Shown: positions 1 through 12,642, counted from the stretch's first letter. The stretch: DNA of 64,000 nt from Turbatrix aceti (GCA_963969345.1 OZ017767.1:5980739-6044738); one strand, 5' to 3'. A program made the numbers and translations. Notes: generated by a model from the sequence alone, not told the origin.

Positions 1-754
1 GCCAGGACGGAAACACCCGGCGCAGGCCAGGCCGGCAATCGATGTCTTTCACGCAGTGTCTTTCTTGCATACACGTCTCTAAAAAAAGCATATCTCCACA
101 AATGTTGCCTCGGGCGTCGGCAGAATGCCAAGAAGCCAGGCGAGACAAAGGATGGAGAAAAAGCATTCAGATTTCAAAGGTTGACGGGGTCTCATTGCAA
201 GAGACTGCGTATCACAGGACGGGAACGAACGCGCTCTGACTGTCGCTTGCTTTTCGCCGCCCCCCGCCGTCGCCGCCGCCTGCTCTGCGCCGGGCAGGCA
301 GCGCGTCTGTTGCCGTTTGTCCTCCGCGAATGACGCTTGAGCAGGGATCGCCGCCTGCCTGCCTGTTCTGGACGCTGCCAGAATTACGCAGAGACGGGAG
401 TTACAAATGCGATTGCTGCGGACAGGTACGTGTAGGTGTGCTTGTGACCAGAGCTCGGTGTAGAAAGTTAGTCAAGGAGCGATCGCCACGAGGTGGGCTT
501 TGGTGCCTACACCAGCACCAGAGCTGGCTGAGCTGGCGGAGGAGAGCAGCTCGGGCGTGGGACCTGTCTGGAAGACGGTTGGATGGATGATTTGCTTTCC
601 TTTGACTTCTCCGTGTTATCAACCACGCGTGTACCACAGGGATTTCTGTGCTTGGGTTTTTTTTTATTGACGCGTCTTCTACGCGCTAGCGGGAGTGGCG
701 AGCACGCTGCAGCAGCGCGCTGGCGAGAGCGGGAGCAATCAGAGCACGTCCGTA
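1..754. other. spacer at left edge, no gene seen
   Basis: No reading frame here has a recognisable domain, and the short open frames overlap one another on both strands. The stretch is moderately GC-rich with a few homopolymer runs. It ends at the target-site duplication of the MITE-like element that follows. Confidence 0.5.
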
Positions 755-1167
755 CTAGGGTTCCCACCCCCCCTCGTTTAAATTGCGGGGGGGGATATAC
801 GGGGGGGAAATCTTCACGGGGAGTAGAACGGGGAATTTCACGGGGGAGAAACCGTTGCGGGGGGGGGGATACGGGGGATTACGGGGGTTACGGGGGAGGT
901 AGTTTTCCAAAAACAGTTAGATGCCCACGCGCGCTGCGCATTGCACGCATGTTGCGCTGTTTTTTGTTTTCAAAATCCGTGTTCAAGTTTATCCCGGAGT
1001 AAAATTTGTCAATGGAGGGATATAAGTTCACGGGAAGGAGATGTTCACGGGGAGTAGAACGGGGAATTTCACGGGGGAGAAACCGTTGCGGGGGGGGAAT
1101 ACGGGGGGCTCCCCGCGGGGAGCTCCCCGGGGACCCCGCGGGGAACGGGGGGGGACGGGAACCCTAG
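755..1167. mobile_element. MITE-like non-autonomous DNA transposon, 413 bp
   Basis: The element begins with CTAGGGTTCCC and ends with its exact reverse complement, an 11-bp perfect terminal inverted repeat followed inward by a C-run or G-run. It is flanked on both sides by TCCGTA (749-754 and 1168-1173), a 6-bp target-site duplication. The interior is very G-rich on the plus strand and holds a direct repeat of about 55 bp (813-868 and 1044-1098). It has no coding capacity, so it would need a transposase from elsewhere. The superfamily cannot be assigned from these ends. The paired terminal repeat and matching duplication make the boundaries quite secure. Confidence 0.8.
813..1098 (+). repeat. 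direct repeat pair inside the MITE
   Basis: Two near-identical copies of about 55 bp start at 813 and 1044. Both read TTCACGGGGAGTAGAACGGG onward and end in a run of G. Between them are shorter reiterations of ATTACGGGGG. The repeats are internal to the inverted-repeat element and look like internal amplification rather than separate insertions. Confidence 0.7.
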
Positions 1168-1173
1168 TCCGTA

Positions 1174-1818
1174 CCCGTCTTGTTTTGTACCGATTTTTAA
1201 TGGCCTCCTCCCAACTCAACTTCGAAGACTGTTTACGGTTCGTTTGTTAAAAAAAAAAACTCATTTCACCGGAAGAGTTCGAAGATCACATCGTCGTAAA
1301 TTTTTTTGGATCCAGGGACTGGCTAATTTGATCTAGCAGTCCCGAGATCGCAAGATCGGGATGCATTGTCCCCGTTGAGCTTTGAGCGTTCTCTCCTCGC
1401 GTCATCAGCGCCTGCAAACATCCTTCAGCCGTTGAACGTTGATTTGACCTTGTTGGACCCTTCAAGGAGTCGAGCCTGACTATCGCGTGCGTGCGTGTCT
1501 GCGGCTGTCGATTATCGCTCTGGCAGAAAACTGCTTCAAAAATAGGAGGTAAAGCAATAAAACAATATTAGCAACGTTTTCCGGCAGCAGCAAAAAAATG
1601 TTGTGTTTTGTTTTATTTCCTATCTTTTTTTTTCTGATGCACGTCTTTGTTCCAGTGATGATTTTTCATTCTTTTCTGCTCCTCTACGCACGCATTTTTT
1701 TAACCCCTTTCACGCACGTAAAAACGTAAAAACTTTTTTTCTTGACAAATTGTTTTTTATCAGAGATCAAAAGTGCACATGTGACATTTGGCGGAGAAGC
1801 TATGATGTATACATACGC
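1174..1818. other. spacer and 3' flank of the CDKL kinase gene
   Basis: This AT-rich stretch lies between the MITE and the kinase stop codon. A poly(A)-signal-like hexamer for the minus strand (TTTATT on plus, 1612-1617) lies about 200 bp beyond the kinase stop. No gene is seen. Confidence 0.4.
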
Positions 1819-3094
<1,276 letters not shown>

Positions 3095-3109
3095 TTTGCT
3101 GAAGCAACT

Positions 3110-4297
3110 CTGAAAAACAAACAAACAAACAGATGAAGCGGTAGGGTATACCCTGCTGCCAGCCGTGCAGTGCAATCTTCGCGCTTGAGCCCGTAAAAAA
3201 AAAGGTTGGTAGGTACATAGCCTGGTGGTGCTCTGCCGAGACTGCCACGAGCTGCACCTCTTCGCCAGGTGCGCCATGGCATGAACTGGCACGTCAGGGC
3301 CAATTTCGCTTGGTTTTGGGCAGGCAAAACGTCAGAAAGGAAGTAGTTTTTTCCCAAGAAAAGACAAAAAAGAACGCAAACACAGCATGAAAACAGAACG
3401 GTTTAACAAATATAATAGAATGAATTTTTCAAGTTCACGGAGCATGAAACAAACGGGAACACTCCAGACAAGGTGTTTTTTTTTGACAGAAATAATTTTT
3501 TCACGCCCGAATGGCACCGGCTGCGTCGCGTCAAATGTGCTTCAAAGCTGGCAAAACTGGCTTCGACGAAATCTACGGGGCTTCTGTTTGTTGACATTCA
3601 CGCCAGAATGAACCCACAGATGGCCAAGATGAGTCAAAACGGCATCCGGGCAACGTTTTACATCTTTGTAGTTTGCAACGCGTTGGCATTCTTCTTTTTC
3701 CTGCCAAAAACATTATTTGCGTATTTTGCGGTTGTTCGAAAAAAAAGCATCCCCGGAATGCTGCAAACCCGCAAACCTGGAATGAATGGCAGCCAGGCAC
3801 CGGGAGTGACTGCGATAATTTGTTTTATTACGTGTGTGAACACTTTGGACGTCCGCGAATTGAAAAGTGGCAAAAAAACAGCCTTGACGAAGACACGGAG
3901 GAAGGGACAAAGGACATGCGCGTATGTACGTACAAACAAACGCCTCTGCAGCTGCGGTAGAGATAGAGATAGTAAAACCAGTCGGTGCGCGAAATGCCGC
4001 CGGAAGCCTACCCTATCAGTCAGACAAAGACTACATGTCGCAAATCCGCCGTGCATCTCCATGGAAACACTTGCGTTGTCGTTGTTGTTGTTGTTACTCA
4101 CACCTGTGGTCACCTGTAGGCTGGTTGGTTACCGCGTCGGAGTGGCATGCCACCTGTTTTTGCCAGTGGTGGCACACGTATCCGGTCATTAGACAGTATC
4201 AGTGCTGAGGTGATTAAACACAAGGCTGAGGCTGGCTTTACGCGCCACTGAGCGTGATCTTTGACATCGACAATGCATACAATGCCTGTGCATGAAA
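3110..4297. other. spacer between the CDKL kinase and the phosphatase cluster
   Basis: A 720-nt open frame on plus (3473-4192) and a 456-nt frame on minus (3658-4113) overlap here, but neither shows a domain. The minus-strand half upstream of the kinase start presumably contains its promoter. Nothing else is recognisable. Confidence 0.4.
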
Positions 4298-4303
4298 TTT
4301 ATT
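4298..4303 (-). terminator. poly(A) signal AATAAA of phosphatase copy 1
   Basis: An AATAAA hexamer on the minus strand sits 24 nt after the stop codon of the first phosphatase gene, a normal position for a compact animal gene. Confidence 0.6.
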
Positions 4304-4326
4304 CACCCTGATGCATTCGAATCCAT

Positions 4327-6140
4327 TTAGATACCCCGAAGGGCTTTCCTCAAAGCAAGGCATTCTTCCTTTCTCTCACCGCGGCAATTGAAACTGTAGG
4401 AAGAGTCTTCAGTTGTATCGGGTAACCGGATTGGCTGACGGACAAAGGAACTCATCAAGTTACTGGTTGGTTTTTTCTTGATGTACCAGAATGCGTCGCC
4501 CACTTCTTCTGTCGTATTGACAGTCGTCTGCTGAATGTGCAGGTGGGTGTTGTTGTACACGGTTAACAGCGTGTAGCCATAGTGTTCATTTCTGAAACCA
4601 CAAGCGTGTCATTTCTCGGGATTGGAAATGTGAATATTGAAAAAAATACAAAAAGAAAACACTGATGTGAATGTATCCAATAAAAATTGTTCTAAAGGTT
4701 GCAAACATTTTTTAAAATTCAAAAATATTGTATCTTTATTTTATGTTTTACTGCGTCGTTAAAAACAAAAAATAAAAATATTGTATATTAATTTTACTTT
4801 TTTAATTATTTAGTTAGAAACAAAGAAACCGACCTAACAGCACTAGCTGGATACGGAGGAGGACCGAATGGAAATATGTGGGAATGACACCCTGCGGCAC
4901 CCGTCGTTACATAAGTCGGCGCCGGTGTGTTGTAGTAGATATCGAGATGGTCCGTCGTTTCATAGTACGATCTGTTTATCATGGGATAGAAGCGTTCGTA
5001 GTTGTGTACGTGACCAGCGAAGCCGATGTCAACCTTGTGTTTGATGTAGAGCTGCTCGAGGCCAGGCATATCTTCAAAACCGATGCGTACCACCGATATC
5101 TCAAATAGATAGCACTCAAAGTTTAATTTGGAACTGCAGTAAAACGGCCTGTGCTGCAGGGTGATAAGAAAGGGACGCTTAGCGCGGTTGGCGTTCGCTT
5201 TCTGAAACACACGTTTTTTGAAAACTAACAAACTTTTTTCTGAATATTGTTTCAAAAACTCACGATAAAGTCAGCTTCGAGCCACGCGTATTGGTTGACA
5301 GCAATTTGTTGACCGTACTTGAAAAAGAAGCCGTAGTATTCGGTGCTGACAGCAGAAAAATGTATCGGTCCAACGTCAAAACTGCAATCGTAAAAATGTT
5401 TTGGCATGAAACGCAAAAACTGAGGCAAACCTATAAATCGAGGCGTCATTGAGGTCAGAAGGCATCGTAAATCGCTCCTTGAAGTTGGTAAAGTTGAGTC
5501 CGTCTTCTTCGTGGTTGCCGGCAAGCACCATGTATGGAATGGTAGCCGCAATGGGCTGGATCTCGTTCAAGAACTTATCTCCAACGGTGCCGTTTTTACC
5601 CTGCAGATCGTAGGCGATGTCTCCAATGTGTATCACCAGATCAAAGTCGCGACGTTTTGCTGCTGCCACCAGGTAAGGCAGAGTAACTCCATTATCAACA
5701 CCAAAATCACCAAAAATACAGACGCGGATTGGGTGGCCAGGTGAAGGCTGGCTGGGCAGCGTGGTGAACGTGTAAACCTGGCTTAAGCCTTCGCAGGATC
5801 CCACTTGGTAGTCTGGAAAGGAAAACCCAAGTTCCCAAAAAAAAAGTGACTACTCACCGTATGAAGTATTTTCGGCGAGATCGCCCATCACGGCGCGGTG
5901 GATGTACCGCGACACGCCGCTGAACGTAAAGTTTGTGGTTACCGCTTCGACAGTCAAACTCATTTTGTCGCACTGAAGTCCGTAGTGAACCAATGACGGC
6001 CCTTCGACCGGCTGCATCGTGGTCCATGTCACTGCCATCTGACTCGGTAGTTTTCCGAGCGATAGGTGAATTTGCTCTGGCACAGCTGCCCCTCGAGCGA
6101 GAGCCAGTATTCCGAAAAAACAAAGTAGAAAATAGTACAT
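4327..6140 (-). CDS. purple acid phosphatase, tandem copy 1 (ACP7-like)
   Basis: Secreted metallophosphoesterase that hydrolyses phosphate monoesters at a two-metal centre. Five exons (6140-5858, 5812-5431, 5381-5264, 5201-4834, 4591-4327) give 471 residues. A signal peptide (MYYFLLCFFGILALARG) precedes an N-terminal beta-sandwich region beginning PEQIHLSLG. All five metal-ligand blocks are visible: GDFG (Asp130), GDIAY (Asp159, Tyr162), GNHE (Asn194, His195), the His278 block in LQHRP, and GHVH (His325, His327). The second intron is only 49 nt and uses the donor GTTTGC. The C-terminus ends about eight residues earlier than in copy 3. It is the leftmost of three same-strand copies. The closest known type is animal ACP7/PAPL. 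The fold and catalytic competence look secure; the natural substrate is unknown. Confidence 0.93.
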
Positions 6141-6773
6141 GCTTGAAATGACAAATGAAAAAGTTCAATGCAATTTGACGCATAAAAACAGGCAACGGCC
6201 GTTAATTTTAATCTTCTTCCCCTTAAAAAGAGAGCATTATATGGGGCCCTGAAGGGGCCCCCATTATATGTATTCCAATATTTTTAAGTTTGAAAGCGGG
6301 CCAAAAAACGATTATACGTATTTGATTTGATTATGATTGTTATTATGTCAAAAGATAATGACAAAAAATAATTATTTTCTTTTGGTAAAATTATGATTTT
6401 TGATTTTACGATCCTTCTGATCCTTCCTTGATGCCTTTATCTCGCCTTCCCCTTCCTTCCCTTTCCCTTCCGGGGGTCCCCGTATCACTTCGAACGATTT
6501 CGGGCTTTTCAATACTCTCTACACGAAAACAGCCTGGAAATAATGCGCACGCGCTTTCACGTTTTCGCCAGAAAAATATTCGGTATTTTTTTGACACATA
6601 ATTATTTTAGGTTTCAGGTGGCAGTTCAGAAATCATTTATTCTTGCACCCGAAGGGACGCTCTTTTATTGGCTATTTTTAAAACAACGTAGGCGGTTTCA
6701 TTGTCGTCATAAATTGCTATGTTTGTATCTTGCTTTTATGACCAAAACCATTTTTTTATACACGCAAACAGTA
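6141..6773. other. 5' flank of phosphatase copy 1
   Basis: AT-rich sequence upstream of copy 1. At 6235-6270 there is an imperfect palindrome with GGGGCCC in each arm around a short loop. Its role, if any, is unknown. No gene is seen. Confidence 0.4.
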
Positions 6774-6920
6774 AATTGGTTGTGCTATTTCTGTTCACCG
6801 CAACGTACAAAATTTGAGGACCCATGATTCTTTTTCTCACTCACTCACATTCAGAACAATGGGGCCATTTCTAGAGCAGAAAACATATCGCAACTGTTTC
6901 CGTCAAGTTTACAAAGTGTG
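6774..6920 (+). pseudogene. decayed copy of the TGF-beta ligand promoter and exon 1 (relic A)
   Basis: This spacer aligns by eye with 12580-12780, the promoter and first exon of the ligand gene. The best block (TCCGTCAAGTTTACAAAGTG) matches exon-1 codons for the PVKFTK end. The stretch TTGGTTGTGCTATTTCTG matches upstream sequence, and the ligand's start codon is retained in the context CCCATGATT. Small indels break the frame and the donor has changed from GTGAGT to GTGTGC, so it cannot act as the exon. It was evidently copied together with the neighbouring phosphatase gene. Confidence 0.7.
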
Positions 6921-7072
6921 CTCAAGAACTTCGGGAGGAGGGACTATACCCTGAACTGTGTTTGAATCACAAACCTCCCTTTTTTGGATAGTTTCCAGTG
7001 TATGTTACCGCGTGATCGAGTGACAAATATTTTTAACACTGAATAATGTGGATATCTGACCAAGTTGACATA

Positions 7073-7078
7073 TTTATT
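7073..7078 (-). terminator. poly(A) signal AATAAA of phosphatase copy 2
   Basis: An AATAAA hexamer on minus lies about 150 nt beyond the copy 2 stop codon. Copies 2 and 3 both place the hexamer in similar flanking sequence (GCACATTTATT-like), while copy 1 uses a different one. Confidence 0.5.
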
Positions 7079-7228
7079 GCATTTGAAACAAAAGCTTATG
7101 TGTACTGTCCGTTTCATAGTACGGACAGTACACGCAAATTAATATGGAAAGTAGTAATTTGAATAAACAAACCTTCAATTACCTCAGATGTATGCACTAC
7201 GTTACCGTTTTTTTCGTCTCGGCCCCAT

Positions 7229-8998
7229 CTAGCGAACCCCAAGGGCTTTCGACAAAGCAAGACATTCCTCCTTTCTCTCACCACTGCACTGGTAACTGTA
7301 GGAAGAATCTTCTTCAGTTGAATCGGGTAACGGTATTGGCTGCTGCTCAAAGGCTCTTTTCGATTTACTGTTTTGTTTTTCCTTGATGTACCAGAATGCG
7401 TCGCCCACTGTTTCTGTTGTATTGACAGTCGTCTGCTGAATGTGCAGGTGGGTGTTGTTGTACACGGTTAACAGCGTGTAGCCATAGTGTTCATTTCTGA
7501 AACCACAAGCGTGTCATTTCTCGGGATTGGAAATGTGAATATTGAAAAAAATACAAAAAGAAAACACTGAATGTGTCCAATAAAAATTGTTCTAAAGGTT
7601 GCAAACATTTTTTAAAATTCAAAAATACTGCATATTTATTTTATTTTTATTTAATTATTTAGTTAGAAACAAAGAAACCGACCTGACAGCACTAGCTGGA
7701 TACGGAGGAGGACCGAATACAAGAATGTGGGAATGACACCCTGCGGCACCCGTTGTTATATAAGTCGGCGCAGGTGTGTTGTGGTAGACACTGGGATCAT
7801 CCGTTTTATAGTACGTTCTATTTATCATGGGATAAAAGCGTTCGTAGTTGTGTTCGTGACCAGAGAAGCCGAGGTCAACCTTGTGTTTGATGTAGAGCGG
7901 CTCGAGGCCAGGCATTTTGTCATAACCGACGCGTACCAGATTGTTCTCAAATCGTTTGCACTCAAAGCTCTTCTTGGGGGTGCAGTAAAACGGCCTGTGC
8001 TGCAGGGTGATAAGAAAGGGACGCTTGGCGCGGTTGGCGTTTGCTTTCTGAATATACGCGTTTTTCGATTTTTTTTTTGAAAACACAAATGTTTTTTAAA
8101 CATTGTTTGCAAAAACTCACGGTAAGGTCAGCTTCGAGCCACGCGTATTGGTTGATAGCAATTTGTTGACCGTACGTGAAAAAGAAGCCGTAGTATTCGG
8201 TGCTGACAGAAGTAAAATGTATTGGTCCAACGTCAAAACTGCAATCGTAAAAATGTTTTGGCCTAAAACGCAAAAACTGAGGCAAACCTATAAATCGAGG
8301 CGTCATTGAGGTCAGAAGGCATCGTAAATCGCTCCTTGAAGTTGGTAAAGTTGAGTCCGTCTTCTTCGTGGTTGCCGGCAAGCACCATGTATGGAATGGT
8401 AGCCGCAATAGGCTGGATCTCGTTCATGAACTGATCTCCAACGGTGCCGTTTTTACTCTGCAGATCGTAGGCGATGTCTCCAATGTGTATCACCAGATCA
8501 AAGTCGCGACGTTTCGCTGCTGCCACCAGGTAAGGCAGAGTAACTCCGTTTTCTACTCCGAGATCACCAAAAATGCAGACGCGGATTGGGTGGCCAGGTG
8601 AAGGCTGGCTGGGCAGCGTGGTGAACGTGAATACTCGACTGAAGCTGTTGCCGGATCCTACTCGGTAGTCTGCAAGGCAAAAAAGAATTTGCGCCAAAAA
8701 AAGAAGCCAACTGACCGTATGAAGTCTTATCAGCGAGCTTGTTCATTACTGCGCGGTGGATGTACCGCGACACGCCCTCGTACGTGAAGTTCTTGGTTAT
8801 CGCTTTAACTGTCGAACTCAGTTTGCGGCCATGACGGCCGTATTTGACCGACGAGTGCCCTTCGACCGGCTGCATCGTGGTCCATGTCACTGCCATCTGA
8901 CTCGGTAGTTTGCCCAGCGAGAGGTGAACCTGCTCCGGCACAGCTGCCTTTCGAGCAAGTGCTACTGTTCCAAGAAAACAAAGTAGGAAATAGTACAT
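7229..8998 (-). CDS. purple acid phosphatase, tandem copy 2
   Basis: Second tandem copy with the same five-exon layout (8998-8716, 8669-8288, 8238-8121, 8047-7683, 7496-7229), also 471 residues. Signal peptide MYYFLLCFLGTVALARK, then GDLG, GDIAY, GNHE, LQHRP and GHEH metal blocks, all intact. Exons 2 and 3 and the 49-nt intron between them are nearly identical to copies 1 and 3, while exon 1 and the C-terminal exon differ more. The last large intron is closely similar to that of copy 1 but about 60 bp shorter. The stop codon falls inside sequence that is still coding in copy 3; the former 3' coding DNA (CTACGTTACC to CGGCCCC, just beyond the stop) is recognisable. It is probably active; substrate and tissue are unknown. 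Confidence 0.93.
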
Positions 8999-9135
8999 GC
9001 TTGAAATGAAAAAGACAAAAAAGTTCAGTTTTGTCTTTTAAAAAATGACGACGATGATTTAAATTTTTTTAAAACTACATGAGTCGTCTTTAAAAAAACG
9101 TTAGTGAGAAAACTTCATTCTTTTAGGGCTAAAAC

Positions 9136-9288
9136 CATTGAGCTATTTATGTTTCTGTTCACTCCAATGTACCAAATTTTAGGACCCTAGATAGTTTTTC
9201 TCACCTTCAGAACAATTCAGAACAATGGAGCGAGCCATGTCTAGAGCAGAAAACAGCGCAACTGTTTCCGTCAAGTTTACAAAGTGTG
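9136..9288 (+). pseudogene. decayed copy of the TGF-beta ligand promoter and exon 1 (relic B)
   Basis: A second, independently decayed copy of the head of the ligand gene at 12580-12780. It shares ACTGTTTCCGTCAAGTTTAC and flanking bases with exon 1, but a TAG replaces a codon in the former frame and a 2-nt deletion follows. The start codon region has changed to CCCTAGATAG. It lies between phosphatase copies 2 and 3 in the same orientation as the real exon. Relics A and B are more alike than either is to the parent, so one likely derives from the other. Confidence 0.7.
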
Positions 9289-9459
9289 CTTAGGACTTCG
9301 GGAGGAGGGACTATACCTTGAACTGTGTTTGAATCACAACCCCCCCCCCTTTTTTGGATATTTTCTAGTCTATGTTTCCAAAAGTGTTACCGCGTGTTCT
9401 TTTGTGCATGTGTAAAATAAATAAATAAAAGTGTGCAGACATCTGACCAACTTTGCACA

Positions 9460-9465
9460 TTTATT
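9460..9465 (-). terminator. poly(A) signal AATAAA of phosphatase copy 3
   Basis: An AATAAA hexamer on the minus strand, 85 nt after the copy 3 stop codon. Confidence 0.55.
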
Positions 9466-9549
9466 GGATTTAAAACAAAAGATAGTATCAAGGGAACAGG
9501 TAAATTTAAATAAAAAGAAGTGATGTTAAAAATCCATCAATTAGCGCCA

Positions 9550-11366
9550 CTACGTTACGGTATTTTTCGTCGTGGCCCCCAGGGCTTTCGACAAGGCGAG
9601 ACATTCTTCCTTTTTCTCGCCGTTGCATTGGAAGCTGCTGGAAAAGTAATCTGCGGGTGGCTCGGGGAATGGGATGGCCCCCAGTTCGAATTCCTTGTGC
9701 TCTGAGCGACTCGCGCTTTCCTTGACGTACCAGAATTCGTCTACCAACGAGGTTGTGGTATTGACGGAGGTCTGCTGGAGGTGCAGGTGAGTGTTGTTGT
9801 AGACGGTTAGCAGCATGTAACCGTAGTGTTCGTTTCTGAAAAAAAGGGGGGCGTGAATGTATGAATAAATGTCAGTTGTACACTAGATTAACAAAATAAC
9901 CTAATTGCCCTTCGGGATCTAACATAAATATCAATGAAAACCCGCGAGTAGTGGTATTTCAAATACCGGCATTTTAGATAGATATTTTTTGTTTCAAATA
10001 TTTTTGCAAGGATAAAAAAACAAAAAAAAACCGACCTGATAACACTAGCAGGATTCGGAGTACCATACCAAGCGATGCCGGAATAGCACCCAGCGGCGCC
10101 CGTAGTGATGTAAGTCGGTGCAGGCGTATTGTAGTACACACCGGGGTTGTTTGTAGCCCAGTACTTTCTGTCTGCGATGGGAAAGAAGCGTTCGTAGCTG
10201 TGCTCATGACCCCAGAAGCCGAGATCGACATTGTACCTCAGGTAGAGCTGTTCGAGACCAGGCATGTCCTCGTAACCGACTCGAACCAATGTGTTCTCAA
10301 AGGATTTGCATTCATAGCTGTTTTCGTTTGAGCAGTAAAACGGCCGGTGTTGAAGAGCGATGAAAAAGGGGTGCTGGGCACGGTTTACGTTTGCCTTCTG
10401 AAAATACATGAAAAAAAAACAATTTCCGATTCAATCAAAAAGACTCTTTAGAAAGTCGGTTTCTTCTCGAAACTCAAAAACTCACGACAAGATCGGCTTC
10501 GAGCCACGCGTGTTGATTGATAACAACTTGCTGACCGTATTCATAAAAGTATCCGTAGTATTCGGTGCTGACAGAAGTGAAATGTATCGGTCCAACGTCA
10601 AAACTGCAATCGTAAAAATGTTTTGGCATGAAACGCAAAAACTGAGGCAAACCTATAAATCGAGGCGTCATTGAGGTCAGAAGGCATCGTAAATCGCTCC
10701 TTGAAGTTGGTAAAGTTGAGGCCGTCTTCTTCGTGGTTGCCGGCAAGCACCATGTACGGAATGGAAGCCGCAATGGGCTGGATCTCGTTGAGGAATTTAT
10801 CTCCGACGGCACCATTGTCACTCTGCAGATCGTAGGCGATGTCGCCAATGTGCAATACCAAGTCAAACTCTCCGCGGGCGGCTGCTGCCACCAGGTAAGG
10901 CAGAGTGACTCCGTTTTCTACTCCGAGATCACCGAAGATGCAGATGCGGATGGGGTTGCCCGGTGAAGGCTGGCTGGCCAGCGTGGTGAATGTGAACACC
11001 TGACTGAAGCCGTCGCTGGATCCTACTTGGTAGTCTGCAAGGCATAAAATAATTTGCGCTAAAAAAAGAATCCAACTGACCGTATGAAGTCTTATCGGCG
11101 AGACCGTTCATCACTGCGCGGTGGATGTACCGCGACACGCCGTTGTACGTGAAATTGGTAGTTTCTGCGATGGATGTGAAAATCAGATCGCCGCCATGAG
11201 TCCCATACCTGACACTTGATGGCCCGGGACTGACGACCGGCTGCAACGTGGTCCACGTCACGGCCATCTGACTTTGCAGTTTGCCGAGCGAGAGGTGAAC
11301 CTGCTCCGGCACAGCTGTTCCTCGAGCGAGAGCCAGTATTCCGAAGAAAATAATCAGTCGATTCAT
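9550..11366 (-). CDS. purple acid phosphatase, tandem copy 3
   Basis: Third tandem copy, five exons (11366-11081, 11034-10653, 10603-10486, 10397-10036, 9835-9550), 477 residues. The signal peptide starts MNRLIIFFGILALARG, different at the very N-terminus from copies 1 and 2. All metal-ligand blocks are present (GDLG, GDIAY, GNHE, LQHRP, GHEH). The C-terminus runs on to GATTKNTVT, longer than the other two, and is likely the ancestral end. The protein half encoded by exon 4 is clearly diverged from copies 1 and 2, whereas exon 2, exon 3 and the short intron between them are not. It is the copy next to the intact TGF-beta ligand gene and so probably keeps the original arrangement. Confidence 0.93.
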
Positions 11367-12579
11367 GGTTGCGTTGAAAACTGATGTGAGAAAAGTGCAT
11401 TGAAATTCGACTTTTAAGTAATCGGCGATGCTCGATGAATTGCACTACGTAAGCTGCTCTTGGATCTCCAGCCTCCCAGTTCCGTAAGAAAGTGCGAGAG
11501 AGAGCCAGCCTTATCTGGAGCACCTGGCAAGATTAGCACCTCAGCCGGCCGTTATCACGCTCTGCTGACAATGCTGATGGTCAGGATGATGCGTGTTTGC
11601 ACGTCCTTTGTTGAACTTATCATTTTCGAACTCTTAAGGGGTCTGCATTTCAGTTGCCAAAAAATATTCGATCGTCGAACACATTTGGAAAAAATCTGAG
11701 GCACTGAAGAACATGTACGCCATGTAAAAAACAAAATAAAGGAATCCAAACCGGTCAGCCTTGTCCAGCCGTTCACCTGTCTTTGGAATTGAAAAAAAAA
11801 GTGTCATTGCACGTCGCAGACAGCGGCATGACATCTATCGAATCCATAAAAAACGTCATAAAGACTTGCATGGCGCGTCCTGTCCTCCAGATGGGTCACT
11901 TGTTCGTTCGTCATCATCGCCAGCGCAGCCGCAGTTTTGTTGGTTCAAAAAGCCTTTGCAACGGCCGCTGTCCTCGTTAGCAGGCTGGTCCCTGTTCGCC
12001 TGACACCTTCCTGCAGCGCCCCTCGGATCAGGTTGATTGTTTGTCGGCAAGCAGCTGTCAGGAGTGGCACGACCTTTGTCGCCTGCAGCTTTGACACGAG
12101 ACATGTATACATAATGTACATTGACGCGTCGTGATCTGCAGAAATATTTGTGCCTTCCTTCTTTCACGATCGGCGCCAGAAAGATTCACCTCGTGATCCC
12201 TGTCTTTGCGCACCGATTGACCTTCACGTTTCTGTATCATTTTTTGTTCTTCTCGGAAAAAGTGTCTTTGAAAAGAAGACATTTATGAATCCGTAAACTT
12301 TCTGCGGAAAAGCACGAGTCTCACGGGGCGCATGCAACTTTGGCCGACGACGACGCCAAACTGCGCGACCGCGCAATCAATCATCCGCCGGTGGTTATTT
12401 GTGGTGTCTCAACCGGCTGGTTCATCACTTTTTACAAAATAACACCTTCTTAACGAGTGTATTTGTATTTGTTGAAGGGATTATTGATCGGCAGCAACGT
12501 TTTATTTTTTTGTGTCCTGCTTAAAGTGGCGTTGTTTTTTTAGCCCGAATGTAACCACAACCACAACCCTCCCGCAGAA
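11367..12579. other. shared 5' region of phosphatase copy 3 and the TGF-beta ligand
   Basis: A 1.2-kb divergent promoter region. A possible splice acceptor lies just upstream of the phosphatase start codon. No open frame with a domain is seen. Its right end is the region copied into the two phosphatase spacers. Confidence 0.4.
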
Positions 12580-12642
12580 TTGGTTGTGCGATGTTTCTTT
12601 TTGCCGCGACGTGCAAAATTTGTTAAAATAGCATCCTTGGCC

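Noticed and set aside
3473..4192. A 239-codon plus-strand open frame with a late hydrophobic stretch
   Set aside because: It has no domain, is opposed by a 151-codon frame on the other strand, and contains homopolymer-coded runs. It looks like chance openness in a spacer.
6235..6270. GC-rich palindrome as a possible transposon end or terminator
   Set aside because: The arms match only imperfectly, there is no partner copy nearby and no target duplication.
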